This document shows positions 9,354-17,814 of a stretch of DNA of 50,060 nt, piece after piece (positions within the stretch are counted from its first letter, which is position 1; each line of letters starts with the position of its first letter). Position numbers and translations under genes: made by a program. The stretch covers positions 1 through 50,060 of the forward strand of contig CALADS010000016.1 in NCBI GenBank assembly GCA_937890825.1, given 5' to 3'. The stretch comes from an uncultured Bacteroides sp. (GTDB lineage: Bacteria; Bacteroidota; Bacteroidia; Bacteroidales; Bacteroidaceae). The notes below the pieces were generated by a model. That model was given only the letters and a program-made list of their open reading frames with translations, was not told where the DNA came from and ran no database searches.

Positions 9354-9947
9354 TTATGCGTTAGCAGCAGCTGCTGCAGCACCTCTGGCGGCACGAGTCA
9401 GCTTAACGGCGCAAACTACAGCTTCCTTAGCATTCAGCAATTCCAAACCTTCGTAGCTCAGTTCGCCAACCTTTACAGTTTTACCCAGACCCAAGTGAGA
9501 TACATTTACAACCAGTCTTTCAGGAATTACATTATAAAGAGCTTTTACTTTCAGCTTACGCATCTGCAGAGCCAACTTACCACCGGCTTTTACACCTTCT
9601 GCAAGGCCTTCCAGTTGTACAGGAACTTCCATAACGATAGGATTAGCTTCGTCAATCTGATAGAAGTCTACGTGCAGGATAGTATCCTTTACAGGGTGGA
9701 ATTGAATATCCTTCATGATAGCGTTTACTTTCTTGCCATCGATGTCGAGGTCTACTACATAAATGTGCGGAGTGTAAACCAGGTTACGAAGACCATCAGC
9801 AGTTACAGTGAAGTGGATGTTTTCGCCAGCTCCATAAAGTACGCAAGGTACACCGTTGTTTTTACGAATGGCTTTCAAAGCCTTAGTCTGTTCAGAAGAA
9901 CGTTCTGCAATAGTTCTTGCAGTTCCTTTGATTTCAATTGATTTCAT
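9354..9947 (-). CDS. rplY: 50S ribosomal protein L25 (general stress protein Ctc type)
   Basis: This 197-aa protein is the long CTC form of bL25, with an N-terminal 5S rRNA-binding domain (residues 1-95: GTARTIAERSSEQTKALKAIRKNNGVPCVLYG) and a C-terminal TL5-like beta domain (about 96-185). It ends in an alanine-rich tail (ARGAAAAAANA). It binds 5S rRNA in the 50S subunit. It precedes pth by 122 nt on the same strand. Confidence 0.95.
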   Translation of the reverse strand: MKSIEIKGTARTIAERSSEQTKALKAIRKNNGVPCVLYGAGENIHFTVTADGLRNLVYTPHIYVVDLDIDGKKVNAIMKDIQFHPVKDTILHVDFYQIDEANPIVMEVPVQLEGLAEGVKAGGKLALQMRKLKVKALYNVIPERLVVNVSHLGLGKTVKVGELSYEGLELLNAKEAVVCAVKLTRAARGAAAAAANA

Positions 9948-10093
9948 TTTCTTAAATTTTTTGTGTTACTCTAAATTAAGTATGTTTTTTGCTTAATTCA
10001 CCATCACACGACGAAGCTTGATAGCCACTCGATGCTGCAAAAAAGCGGGTGCAAAATTACACTTTATTTTTTAATTAGCAAAGTTATTCTGCT

Positions 10094-10465
10094 TTAAAAA
10101 TCAATATCAATCTTTATTTCATCTTCTATGGGGGTAGCATCGGTGTCTGCATCGTTTTGCACTTTGCAGCTTTCTTCTTCCGGTTGGTGGTTTTGGATAA
10201 AACCAATGGCCTGTTCCAATCCGGTCATGAACTTTTCAAAATCCTCTTTATATAAGAAAATTTTGTGTTTTTCGAAACTTACCTGCGCATCTTCTCCTTC
10301 GCCTGAAATGATTTTTTTGCTTTCTGTAATAGCCAAAAACATTTCATCTTTTCTGTTTTTCTTCACATCCAGATAATAGATGCGTTTACCTGCTTTAATG
10401 GATTGGGAGAATACAATCTCCTTGTCATTCATGTCCACACTGTTTTTCTTCTTAAAGTCTTCCAT
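10094..10465 (-). CDS. DUF3276 family PUR-alpha-like nucleic-acid-binding protein
   Basis: This 123-aa protein is widespread in Bacteroidetes and related to PUR-alpha/beta/gamma single-strand nucleic-acid-binding repeats. The pattern KIVFSQSIKAGKRIYYLDVKKNRKDEMFLAITESKK (residues about 16-52), then FEKHKIFLYKEDFEKFMTGLEQAIGFI, matches this fold. The C-terminus is acidic (DADTDATPIEDEIKIDIDF). It sits in its own unit, divergent from nusB. A role in RNA or ssDNA binding is inferred from the family. Confidence 0.85.
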   Translation of the reverse strand: MEDFKKKNSVDMNDKEIVFSQSIKAGKRIYYLDVKKNRKDEMFLAITESKKIISGEGEDAQVSFEKHKIFLYKEDFEKFMTGLEQAIGFIQNHQPEEESCKVQNDADTDATPIEDEIKIDIDF

Positions 10466-10571
10466 ATTATAGGTTGTTGTTCGTTTATCGGCCTCAAAAT
10501 TGATGATTTTTTTTTATCTGCCAAAAGAAAAAGAGGGGAAATGAATATTTTCTCTAAAAAAAATAGATTTA

Positions 10572-10605
10572 TTTGCTGTTTACTCATCGAAAATAGTTAA
10601 TTTTG
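10572..10605 (+). promoter_or_regulatory. nusB operon promoter
   Basis: TTTG (10572-10575) and TAATTTTG (10598-10605) are spaced by 22 nt, matching the TTTG / TAnnTTTG promoter of Bacteroidetes. The start codon of nusB follows at 10640, giving a leader of about 28 nt. Confidence 0.75.
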
Positions 10606-10639
10606 CAGCGTTAAAAACATTAGTATTTACTTTAGCATT

Positions 10640-11566
10640 ATGATTAACAGAGTTCTTATTCGTCTTAAGGTTATACAGATTGTATATGCTTATTATCAGA
10701 ACGGCAGCAAAAATTTAGACTCAGCGGAGAAAGAATTGTTCTTCAGCCTTTCTAAGGCGTACGACCTTTACAACTATCTGCTGATGCTGATGATTGCTTT
10801 GACGAATTATGCGCAAAAGCGTATAGACGCCTCTAAGGCAAAATTGGCTCCTACTAAAGAGGAGAAGTATCCCAACACAAAATTCGTAGAAAACAAGTTT
10901 ATTGCTCAGTTAGAGGTGAACAAGATGTTGCAGGACTTCATTGCTAACCAAAAACGTACTTGGGACAACGATGAGGATTTCGTCAAGTCGCTTTATGAAA
11001 CGATTGTAGCGTCCGACGAATATAAGGAATATATGGCATCTGAAACATCTTCGTACGAGGCAGACCGTGAGTTTTGGAGAAAAATCTATAAGAAGTTTGT
11101 GTTCAATAATGAAAAGTTGGATGATTTGCTGGAAGATCAGAGTTTGTATTGGAACGATGATAAGGAAATCGTAGATACTTTCGTGTTGAAGACTATTAAA
11201 CGTTTTGATCCGAAGAATGGAGCCGACCAGGAATTGTTGCCGGAATTCAAAGACGACGAAGATCAAGAATTTGCTCGTCGTTTGTTCCGTCGTACTATTT
11301 TGAATAGCGATTATTATCGCCATCTGATAAGTGAAAATACTCGTAATTGGGATTTGGATCGGGTAGCTTTCATGGATGTAATCATTATGCAGTGTGCTTT
11401 GGCTGAAATCTTGAGTTTCCCTAATATACCTATTAGTGTCACTTTGAATGAATATGTTGATATTGCCAAGGTATACAGTACATTGAAGAGTGGAAGTTTT
11501 GTGAACGGAACACTTGACGGAATAGTTAAGGTATTAAAAAAAGAAGGCAAGTTGACGAAAAACTAA
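10640..11566 (+). CDS. nusB: Transcription antitermination factor NusB (long Bacteroidetes form)
   Basis: This 308-aa protein contains the NusB RNA-binding fold in its C-terminal half (about 190-305, e.g. FARRLFRRTILN, WDLDRVAFMDVIIMQCALAEIL, VTLNEYVDIAKVYST). An N-terminal extension of about 150 residues is typical of Bacteroidetes NusB and absent from the 140-aa E. coli protein. NusB with NusE binds boxA RNA to support rRNA antitermination. It opens the operon nusB-yajC-ybbR-coaE-DUF5606. Confidence 0.93.
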   Translation: MINRVLIRLKVIQIVYAYYQNGSKNLDSAEKELFFSLSKAYDLYNYLLMLMIALTNYAQKRIDASKAKLAPTKEEKYPNTKFVENKFIAQLEVNKMLQDFIANQKRTWDNDEDFVKSLYETIVASDEYKEYMASETSSYEADREFWRKIYKKFVFNNEKLDDLLEDQSLYWNDDKEIVDTFVLKTIKRFDPKNGADQELLPEFKDDEDQEFARRLFRRTILNSDYYRHLISENTRNWDLDRVAFMDVIIMQCALAEILSFPNIPISVTLNEYVDIAKVYSTLKSGSFVNGTLDGIVKVLKKEGKLTKN

Positions 11567-11621
11567 TATCTTTGCCTTCAGACAAATTAGTAGATATTAA
11601 TTTTAAAACTTGAATTAACTT

Positions 11622-11951
11622 ATGAATTTAATGATCGCGTATTGGCAGTCTGTTCCTATGGGAGCTCAAAATAACGGAAGTATGATGTGGATTATGTTGA
11701 TAGCTATGTTTGCTATCATGTATTTTTTCATGATTCGTCCGCAAAACAAAAAGCAGAAGGAGATAGCCAATTTCCGTAAATCGTTGCAACTCAATCAGAA
11801 GGTGATTACTGCTGGTGGTATACATGGAGTAGTGAAGGAAATTAATGATAGCGACGTGTTGCTGGAAATTGCTTCTGGTGTGAAGATTCGTATTGATAAG
11901 AACTCTATTTATGCAGCTGCTGCAGATGCAAACAACCAGACTGCAAAATAG
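11622..11951 (+). CDS. yajC: Preprotein translocase subunit YajC
   Basis: This 109-aa protein has one transmembrane segment (about 22-40, MMWIMLIAMFAIMYFFMI). The YajC hallmark RPQNKKQKEIANFRKSL follows, then a small cytoplasmic beta domain (VITAGGIHGVVKEI, LEIASGVKIRIDKNSI). YajC associates with SecDF of the Sec translocon. A start at the fourth codon is also possible. It is 55 nt after nusB and abuts ybbR. Confidence 0.95.
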   Translation: MNLMIAYWQSVPMGAQNNGSMMWIMLIAMFAIMYFFMIRPQNKKQKEIANFRKSLQLNQKVITAGGIHGVVKEINDSDVLLEIASGVKIRIDKNSIYAAAADANNQTAK

Positions 11952-11966
11952 TTGGATGGTGGGTTT

Positions 11967-12986
11967 ATGCTCAATAGATATCATATAAGGGCTTCTTTTA
12001 GGAAGTTCCGAATGAATATAAAGGACTTTCTACTCAGTGATAAGAGTAGGGAGTTCTTTGTTTTTTTATTTTTTTTCTTTATAGCTGGAGGCTTTTGGTT
12101 GCTTCAGACCTTAAATGTGGATTATGAAGCTGAATTTACCGTACCGGTGAAGCTGAAAGGGATTCCTAACGAGGTGGTGATTATAGAAGAACCAGCTAAA
12201 GAAGTTCATGTTAGGGTCAAAGACAAGGGGACTGTGCTGCTGAATTATATGTTGGGGAAAAGTTTCTATCCATTGACTGTAGATTTTAAGGAATACAGTA
12301 AGGGCAGAGGAACTCATATACGCATTCATACAACTGATTTTGAGAAGAAACTTACAGCGCAATTTAATGCTTCTACTCAGCTCATTTCTTTAAAGCCAGA
12401 TACCTTGGAACTCCTTTATTCTACTGGAGTAGCCAAAAAAGTTCCCGTTAGGTTGAATGGAAAGGTTGAAGCGGGCCGGCAGTATTATTTGACTGATACA
12501 ATTTTTAGGCCCGACTCAGTATTGGTTTATGCTACTTCTGAAGTACTTGATACGTTGCAGGCTGCATATACGGAACGATTGACGATAAGTGATGTATCTG
12601 ATACGTTGCAGCAGAGGGTTTTGCTGGAACCGTTGAAAGGGGTGAAGTTTGAGCCACATGTGGTAGGTGTGGTGTTTCCTGTAGATATTTACACGGAAAA
12701 AACAGTTGAAGTGCCACTCGAGGGAGTGGATTTCCCGTCGGGTAAAGTGTTAAGGGCTTTCCCTTCTAAAGTGCAAGTAACATTTCAGGTAGGAATGAGC
12801 CGTTTTAGAAAAATAACAGAAGCGGATTTTCAGTTATATGTTTCCTATGAAGAATTACTGCGTTTAGGCTCAGATAAATATCCTGTGCGTTTACACCATG
12901 TTCCTGAGGGGGTTATGAATATACGTATTCATCCTTCGCAAGTAGATTTTTTAATAGAACAAGTTTCTGTCGATTATGAAGATTAG
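11967..12986 (+). CDS. YbbR domain protein, membrane-anchored
   Basis: The open frame reaches back to a TTG at 11952, directly after the yajC stop. I prefer the ATG at 11967 (339 aa), preceded by a GGATGGTGGG purine-rich stretch. A further ATG at 12012 is possible. One transmembrane segment (FFVFLFFFFIAGGFWLL) is followed by a periplasmic part with YbbR repeats. In other bacteria YbbR/CdaR activates the diadenylate cyclase CdaA, but no cdaA is visible here. It overlaps coaE by 11 nt, so the two are translationally coupled. Confidence 0.82.
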   Translation: MLNRYHIRASFRKFRMNIKDFLLSDKSREFFVFLFFFFIAGGFWLLQTLNVDYEAEFTVPVKLKGIPNEVVIIEEPAKEVHVRVKDKGTVLLNYMLGKSFYPLTVDFKEYSKGRGTHIRIHTTDFEKKLTAQFNASTQLISLKPDTLELLYSTGVAKKVPVRLNGKVEAGRQYYLTDTIFRPDSVLVYATSEVLDTLQAAYTERLTISDVSDTLQQRVLLEPLKGVKFEPHVVGVVFPVDIYTEKTVEVPLEGVDFPSGKVLRAFPSKVQVTFQVGMSRFRKITEADFQLYVSYEELLRLGSDKYPVRLHHVPEGVMNIRIHPSQVDFLIEQVSVDYED

Positions 12987-13569
12987 AATAGGCATCACAG
13001 GGGGGATTGGTAGTGGTAAAAGTGTTGTGTCTCATTTGCTTGAGTTGATGGGAATCCCGATATATATATCGGATATTGAAGCGCGTTCGTTAATGTTGAA
13101 GGATGAACATATACGCCAAGGTCTGGTTGATTTGCTGGGTGAAGATGTATATGTGCAGCAACAGCTTAATAAGCGATTGCTCGCTTCTTATTTGTTTGAT
13201 AATCCGTCGCATGCGGCTTTGATTAACGCCATAGTTCATCCGCGAGTGAAAGAAGATTTTCGTCGTTGGGCTGAAAGCCATTCTAGTTCTGCCTTGGTAG
13301 GTATTGAATCGGCTATTCTCTATGAAGCAGGTTTCCAGGATGAAGTTGATATGGTGGTTATGGTATATGCTCCCGAGGAGATTCGTGTTGCTCGTGCTAT
13401 GCAGCGTGACGGTGTTTCGCGTGAAGATGTAGTGAGGCGTGTACATAGCCAGATGAATGATGAAGAAAAGCGAATGAAGGCAGATGAAATTATTGTGAAT
13501 GACGGAAAGACTCCCTTGATACCTCAGATTATTAAGTTGTTGCAAAAACTTTCTGCAGAAATTTTGTAG
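12976..13569 (+). CDS. coaE: Dephospho-CoA kinase
   Basis: This 197-aa enzyme phosphorylates the 3'-hydroxyl of dephospho-CoA, the last step of coenzyme A synthesis. The P-loop GGIGSGKS is at about 9-16. Substrate and lid segments include YISDIEARSL (Asp-containing), VHPRVKEDF and VARAMQRDGVSREDVVRR. Length is normal. It overlaps the upstream ybbR frame by 11 nt. Confidence 0.96.
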   Translation: MKIRIGITGGIGSGKSVVSHLLELMGIPIYISDIEARSLMLKDEHIRQGLVDLLGEDVYVQQQLNKRLLASYLFDNPSHAALINAIVHPRVKEDFRRWAESHSSSALVGIESAILYEAGFQDEVDMVVMVYAPEEIRVARAMQRDGVSREDVVRRVHSQMNDEEKRMKADEIIVNDGKTPLIPQIIKLLQKLSAEIL

Positions 13570-13642
13570 TCTCTACTACTTACATTATCTTTGCTGACCT
13601 GATTTTAGATACTTATTAATAAATAATTTAAGAAATAAAATT

Positions 13643-14044
13643 ATGTTGAAAACAGTTTTATCTATAGCCGGAAAGCCGGGACTTTATAAATTGGTGTCAC
13701 AAGGTAAAAACATGCTGATTGTTGAATCTCTGATTGATAAGAAGCGTTTTCCTGCTTATGGAAATGAGAAGATTATTTCATTAGGTGATATTGCTATGTA
13801 TACTGATGCAGAAGATGTACCCTTAAAGGACGTTCTGTTGGCTATGAGAGAAAAAGAAAATGGAGCAGCTGTATCGCTAGATTGGAAAAAAGCTTCAGCA
13901 GAGGAATTGCGCGATTATTTGGCCGAAGTGTTGCCAGCTTTCGATCGTGATAGAGTGCATACATCTGATATCAAGAAATTAATAGCATGGTATAATTTGC
14001 TTGTGAGCAGTGGTATGACTGATTTTGAAACTGAAATTGAATAA
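13643..14044 (+). CDS. DUF5606 family protein
   Basis: This 133-aa cytoplasmic protein is found after coaE in many Bacteroidetes. It starts MLKTVLSIAGKPGLYKLVSQGKNMLIVESL and contains an N-terminal SH3-like beta region. A helical C-terminus follows (SAEELRDYLAEVLPAFDRDRVHTSDIKKLIAWYNLL), similar to small DNA/RNA-binding folds. Function is unknown. It lies 73 nt after coaE and ends the nusB operon, followed by a terminator. Confidence 0.8.
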   Translation: MLKTVLSIAGKPGLYKLVSQGKNMLIVESLIDKKRFPAYGNEKIISLGDIAMYTDAEDVPLKDVLLAMREKENGAAVSLDWKKASAEELRDYLAEVLPAFDRDRVHTSDIKKLIAWYNLLVSSGMTDFETEIE

Positions 14045-14104
14045 TTTGAGTAATCATTAAGATAGAATTTCGATATTGGAAATAGTCTGATATCAAATAG
14101 TTAA

Positions 14105-14143
14105 AAAGAGAGGCATGTAAAAATACATGTCTCTCTTTCTTTT
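14105..14143 (+). terminator. Intrinsic terminator of the nusB operon
   Basis: A stem of about 15 bp (AAAGAGAGGCATGTA with TACATGTCTCTCTTT, one G-U pair) and an A4 loop is followed by a T-rich tract (TTTCTTTTT). It lies 60 nt after the DUF5606 stop. Confidence 0.9.
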
Positions 14144-14251
14144 TAAATATCGTTTATAATGTTCGTAATTTCGTTCTGTTTTAGCTAAATAATTTTAAAC
14201 ACATTATTTATTTCACTCCAATAATAGTTTCTAACGGAAAACATTATTTTA

Positions 14252-14284
14252 TTTGCAGTATGCAAGTACTTAAAAGGATATTTG
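14252..14284 (+). promoter_or_regulatory. Probable promoter of the CoA-disulfide-reductase-like gene
   Basis: TTTG at 14252-14255 and GATATTTG at 14277-14284 (one mismatch to TAnnTTTG) are 21 nt apart. The leader to the ATG at 14330 would be about 40 nt. Confidence 0.5.
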
Positions 14285-14329
14285 TCTGAATATAAATAAG
14301 TACAAACATATATAAAATAGAATGGAGAT

Positions 14330-16786
14330 ATGAAATATGTAATTATTGGAGGTGTGGCTGGAGGTGCAACAGCAGCAGCTAGATTGAGAAGAATAGATGA
14401 AAATGCAGAAATCATTATGTTGGAAAAAGGCAAATACATTTCGTATGCTAATTGTGGTTTGCCTTATTACATTGGAGGGGTGATAGAAGACCGTCAGAAA
14501 CTTCTGGTTCAGAGTCCAGAAGCATTTTCTAAACGTTTTCGTATTGATGTGCGGGTGGAAAATGAAGTTGTAGAAATTCATCCTAAAGAAAAAATGCTGA
14601 AGATTCGAAGAGGGGATGGTATAGAATATACCGAGAATTATGATAAATTATTATTATCGCCTGGAGCCAATCCGGTGCGTCCGCCATTGGGAGGCATTGA
14701 TTCTGAAGGTATTTTTGTGTTGCGTAATGTCGAAGATACCGATCGTATCAAAAAATTTATGGAAACTAATCGTGTAAAGCATGCGGTAGTAGTTGGTGCA
14801 GGGTTCATTGGTTTGGAAATGGCCGAAAATTTATCACATGCCGGCATTCATGTAGCCGTGGTGGAAATGGGAGAGCAGGTTATGGCTCCCATTGACTTTT
14901 CCATGGCATCATTTATTCATCAGGAATTATGTCAGAAAGGGGTAGATTTATATTTGGGAGAAGGAGTTACACATTTTGAAAATACATCATCTGGATTGAC
15001 AGTCTATTTAAAAAGTGGTAAGATGATACATGCAGATATGGTATTGCTTTCCATAGGTGTACGTCCAGCTACCTCTTTGGCTGTGCAAGCAGGCTTAAAA
15101 TTGGGAGAAACAGGAGGTATTTGGGTGGATGAATATTTGCAAACTTCTGCGCAAGATATTTATGCAGTAGGGGATGCTATTGAATACCCTCATCCGATAA
15201 CAGGGAAGCCATGGCTGAATAATTTGGCCAATCCAGCAAATAGGCAGGGACGTGTCGTGGCTGATAACATGGTATTGGGAAATGTCATAAAGTACGAGGG
15301 AGCTATTGGTACCTCCATTGCAAAAGTATTTGATTTAACTGTTGGTTCTACCGGTTTGCCAGCTAAGCGTTTAAAGCTGTGGAATATGCCATATAAAACA
15401 TCTGTGACGCATTCTTCTTCTCATGCGGGGTATTATCCTGATGCCTTGCCGTTGACAATAAAATTAACCTTCCATCCCACATCTGGTAAACTTTATGGAG
15501 CTCAGTGTGTAGGTTATGAAGGAGTAGATAAACGTATTGATCAGTTAGCTGTGCTGATAAAGCAAGGAGGAACAATTTTTGATTTAATGGAAACAGAGCA
15601 TGCCTATGCTCCGCCTTTCTCTTCGGCTAAAGATCCTATCGCTATAGCAGGATATGTAGCCTCGAATGTAATCAGTGGTGCTATGCCTGTGATTACTTGG
15701 CGAGAGTTGTTGGAAGAGAGAGATAAAGTTATGTTGATTGATGTGCGTACAGAGGAGGAATTTTCTTTTGGTACCCTACCAGGGGCTGTTAATATGCCGT
15801 TGGATGACCTTCGTAATCGTTTGCAAGATATTCCAAGGAGTGTTCCTGTAGTGCTATTTTGTGCTGTAGGATTGCGTGGCTATTTGGCGCAGCGGATATT
15901 GTTTGGGGCTGGCTATGATAATGTTCGAAATCTTTTAGGTGGGTCAAAGACTTATTATGCTGCTACTACCCCTGTTTCTTCGCTTAAGAGGCCGATTCAT
16001 TCATCGTCAAATGGTGCTAATTCTCAATTGGATGAAACGTTGGCAGCTAAGGATGTTCTAAAGGTCAATGCTTGTGGCTTGCAATGCCCAGGTCCAATCA
16101 TGCAGGTAAAGAAAGCAATGGATACTTTAGCTGTAGGAGGTCGTGTGGAAATTGTGGCTACTGATGCAGGCTTTGCCCGTGACGCTGCTGCTTGGTGTGC
16201 TACCACGGGTAATAAACTGATTACTCAATCGGAAGAGCGTGGGCGTTATACGGTGGTATTGGAAAAAGGAAAAGGAAAGTCTGAAATGACCACATGTTCT
16301 ACTGTCTCACATTCAGACAAGGGTAAGACTCTGATATTATTCAGTGATGATTTAGATAAGGCACTTGCAACTTTCGTCCTAGCTAATGGAGCTGCAGCTA
16401 CCGGCCAGAAAGTTACAATCTTCTTTACTTTTTGGGGATTGAATGTATTGAAGAAGGTTCATAAACCGCATGTTAAAAAGGATGTGTTTGGTAAAATGTT
16501 CGGGTGGATGCTGCCATCCAGTTCATTGAAACTGAAACTTTCGCAGATGAATATGTTAGGAATAGGTAGCCGTATGATGCGTTGTCTGATGAAGCGAAAA
16601 GGGGTGGATTCTTTGGAAAGTTTGCGTAGTCAAGCTTTGGAACAAGGGGTAGAGTTTATAGCTTGTCAAATGTCAATGGATATGATGGGTATTCAGCGTG
16701 AAGAGCTATTGGATGAAATAACGCTGGGTGGCGTAGCTACTTATATGGAACGTGCAGACCACGCCAACGTTAATTTATTTATTTGA
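14330..16786 (+). CDS. Four-domain flavoprotein: CoA-disulfide reductase-rhodanese-TusA-DsrE
   Basis: This 818-aa protein is a fusion. Residues 1-450 are a pyridine nucleotide-disulfide oxidoreductase of the CoA-disulfide reductase type, with GGVAGGATAAAR near the N-terminus and single redox Cys42 in YANCGLPYY. Residues about 460-555 are a rhodanese domain with active Cys511 (FCAVGLRG). Residues about 575-650 are a TusA domain with CGLQCPGP (Cys582, Cys586). The end is a DsrE/DsrF-like domain (TLILFSDDLDKALATFVLANGAAATG). The architecture indicates reduction and relay of persulfide sulfur in the cytoplasm using NAD(P)H. It is monocistronic. The exact substrate (CoA persulfide, polysulfide or protein persulfide) is not determined. 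Confidence 0.9.
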   Translation: MKYVIIGGVAGGATAAARLRRIDENAEIIMLEKGKYISYANCGLPYYIGGVIEDRQKLLVQSPEAFSKRFRIDVRVENEVVEIHPKEKMLKIRRGDGIEYTENYDKLLLSPGANPVRPPLGGIDSEGIFVLRNVEDTDRIKKFMETNRVKHAVVVGAGFIGLEMAENLSHAGIHVAVVEMGEQVMAPIDFSMASFIHQELCQKGVDLYLGEGVTHFENTSSGLTVYLKSGKMIHADMVLLSIGVRPATSLAVQAGLKLGETGGIWVDEYLQTSAQDIYAVGDAIEYPHPITGKPWLNNLANPANRQGRVVADNMVLGNVIKYEGAIGTSIAKVFDLTVGSTGLPAKRLKLWNMPYKTSVTHSSSHAGYYPDALPLTIKLTFHPTSGKLYGAQCVGYEGVDKRIDQLAVLIKQGGTIFDLMETEHAYAPPFSSAKDPIAIAGYVASNVISGAMPVITWRELLEERDKVMLIDVRTEEEFSFGTLPGAVNMPLDDLRNRLQDIPRSVPVVLFCAVGLRGYLAQRILFGAGYDNVRNLLGGSKTYYAATTPVSSLKRPIHSSSNGANSQLDETLAAKDVLKVNACGLQCPGPIMQVKKAMDTLAVGGRVEIVATDAGFARDAAAWCATTGNKLITQSEERGRYTVVLEKGKGKSEMTTCSTVSHSDKGKTLILFSDDLDKALATFVLANGAAATGQKVTIFFTFWGLNVLKKVHKPHVKKDVFGKMFGWMLPSSSLKLKLSQMNMLGIGSRMMRCLMKRKGVDSLESLRSQALEQGVEFIACQMSMDMMGIQREELLDEITLGGVATYMERADHANVNLFI

Positions 16787-16807
16787 TAATCAGGCTATAT
16801 TCTTGAT

Positions 16808-17281
16808 TTATTCATGGTGGTACGGGCTGTTGTGAAGAATGCTCATAGCTCTATAGAGTTGTTCTATAAAAATAAGCCGTACCATCTGGTGTGAAAAAGT
16901 CATTCGTGAAAGTGATATTTTTTCATGAGCCATGTTGTAGATTTTGGGTGAAAATCCGTACGGGCCTCCTATGATAAATACCAGTCGTTTATTCACGGTA
17001 TTCATTTTGCGTTTCATATAGTCGGCAAACTCTATGGAACGCATTTCTTTTCCACCTTCATCTAATAATACGATAACGTCTCCCGGTTGTAAGGCTTTTA
17101 TTATCAATTCTCCTTCTTTGTCTTTCTGCACTTCCATGGAAAGGCTTTTGGTGTTTTTTAGTTCCGGAATAACTTCCATGTCGAATTGGATGTAGCGTTT
17201 AGTACGTTGTATATAATCCTGGATGGCGGTAATGAAATGCGACTCTACTGTGCGGCCTACTACTAATAATACAGTTTTCAT
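16808..17281 (-). CDS. rlmH: 23S rRNA (pseudouridine1915-N3)-methyltransferase
   Basis: This 157-aa SPOUT methyltransferase has the trefoil-knot signature FIIGGPYGFSPKIYN (about 103-117) and LSRMTFSHQMVRLIFIEQLYRAMSI at the C-terminus. It methylates pseudouridine 1915 of helix 69 after 70S assembly. Length is normal. It is divergent from the DUF4783 gene. Confidence 0.96.
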   Translation of the reverse strand: MKTVLLVVGRTVESHFITAIQDYIQRTKRYIQFDMEVIPELKNTKSLSMEVQKDKEGELIIKALQPGDVIVLLDEGGKEMRSIEFADYMKRKMNTVNKRLVFIIGGPYGFSPKIYNMAHEKISLSRMTFSHQMVRLIFIEQLYRAMSILHNSPYHHE

Positions 17282-17391
17282 AACAAGTGATGATGTTTTA
17301 TTACACGGCGAATTTACGTTAAATCAAGTTTCTGTCCAAATGAACGGATAAGAATTATTGCATTTCTTTCTTGTTTATTTGGGAAAATGGT

Positions 17392-17399
17392 TATCTTTG
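17392..17399 (+). promoter_or_regulatory. Bacteroidetes -7 promoter element
   Basis: TATCTTTG matches TAnnTTTG. A partial -33 match (TTTCTTG, 17367-17373) lies 18 nt upstream. The ATG at 17422 follows after a leader of about 17 nt, supporting that start rather than the upstream ATG at 17371, which lies before the promoter element. Confidence 0.7.
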
Positions 17400-17421
17400 C
17401 CTATCATTAATACTTGTATAT

Positions 17422-17814
17422 ATGAAAAAACGAGTCGCTATATTATGTACTTGTATGCTATGGTGCGGCATATTGCTTTGTGCGCAGAATATATCAGGAG
17501 GGGTAATTGATGCATTTAAACAAGGAAATGCAGAGTCGCTCGTCGGTTATTTGGATAGCAAGGTAGAGTTGGTCATTGATAGTCGAGTGCTGAAATCAGA
17601 CAAGCAGGCTGTCGGTAAGCAACTGGCTGCATTTTTTACAAAGCATAAGGTAGACGGCTTTTTGTTGAATCATCAGGGACAGCGGAATGAATCAGGTTTT
17701 ATGGTTGGTACACTTACCACTTCTTCTGGAGTATTCCGTGTGAACTGTTTTTTAAGAAAATCTGGTAGTCAATATGTAATACATCAAATAAGAATTAATG
17801 CATCAAATGAATAA
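17422..17814 (+). CDS. DUF4783-type secreted NTF2-like protein
   Basis: From ATG 17422 the protein has 130 aa. A hydrophobic signal peptide (VAILCTCMLWCGILLCAQ) is followed by a small alpha+beta domain (GGVIDAFKQGNAESLVGYLDSKVELVI, VNCFLRKSGSQYVIHQIRI) resembling NTF2/SnoaL-like folds. I believe it is the Bacteroidetes DUF4783 family, usually next to nadC. It is periplasmic or surface-exposed with unknown function. Its 3' end overlaps the nadC frame, so the two are translated as a pair. Confidence 0.75.
   Translation: MKKRVAILCTCMLWCGILLCAQNISGGVIDAFKQGNAESLVGYLDSKVELVIDSRVLKSDKQAVGKQLAAFFTKHKVDGFLLNHQGQRNESGFMVGTLTTSSGVFRVNCFLRKSGSQYVIHQIRINASNE

Noticed and set aside
9234..9941. 235-codon plus-strand frame opposite rplY
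   Set aside because: It is antisense to rplY, with low-complexity Ser/Tyr/Phe-rich translation and no promoter in the right place.
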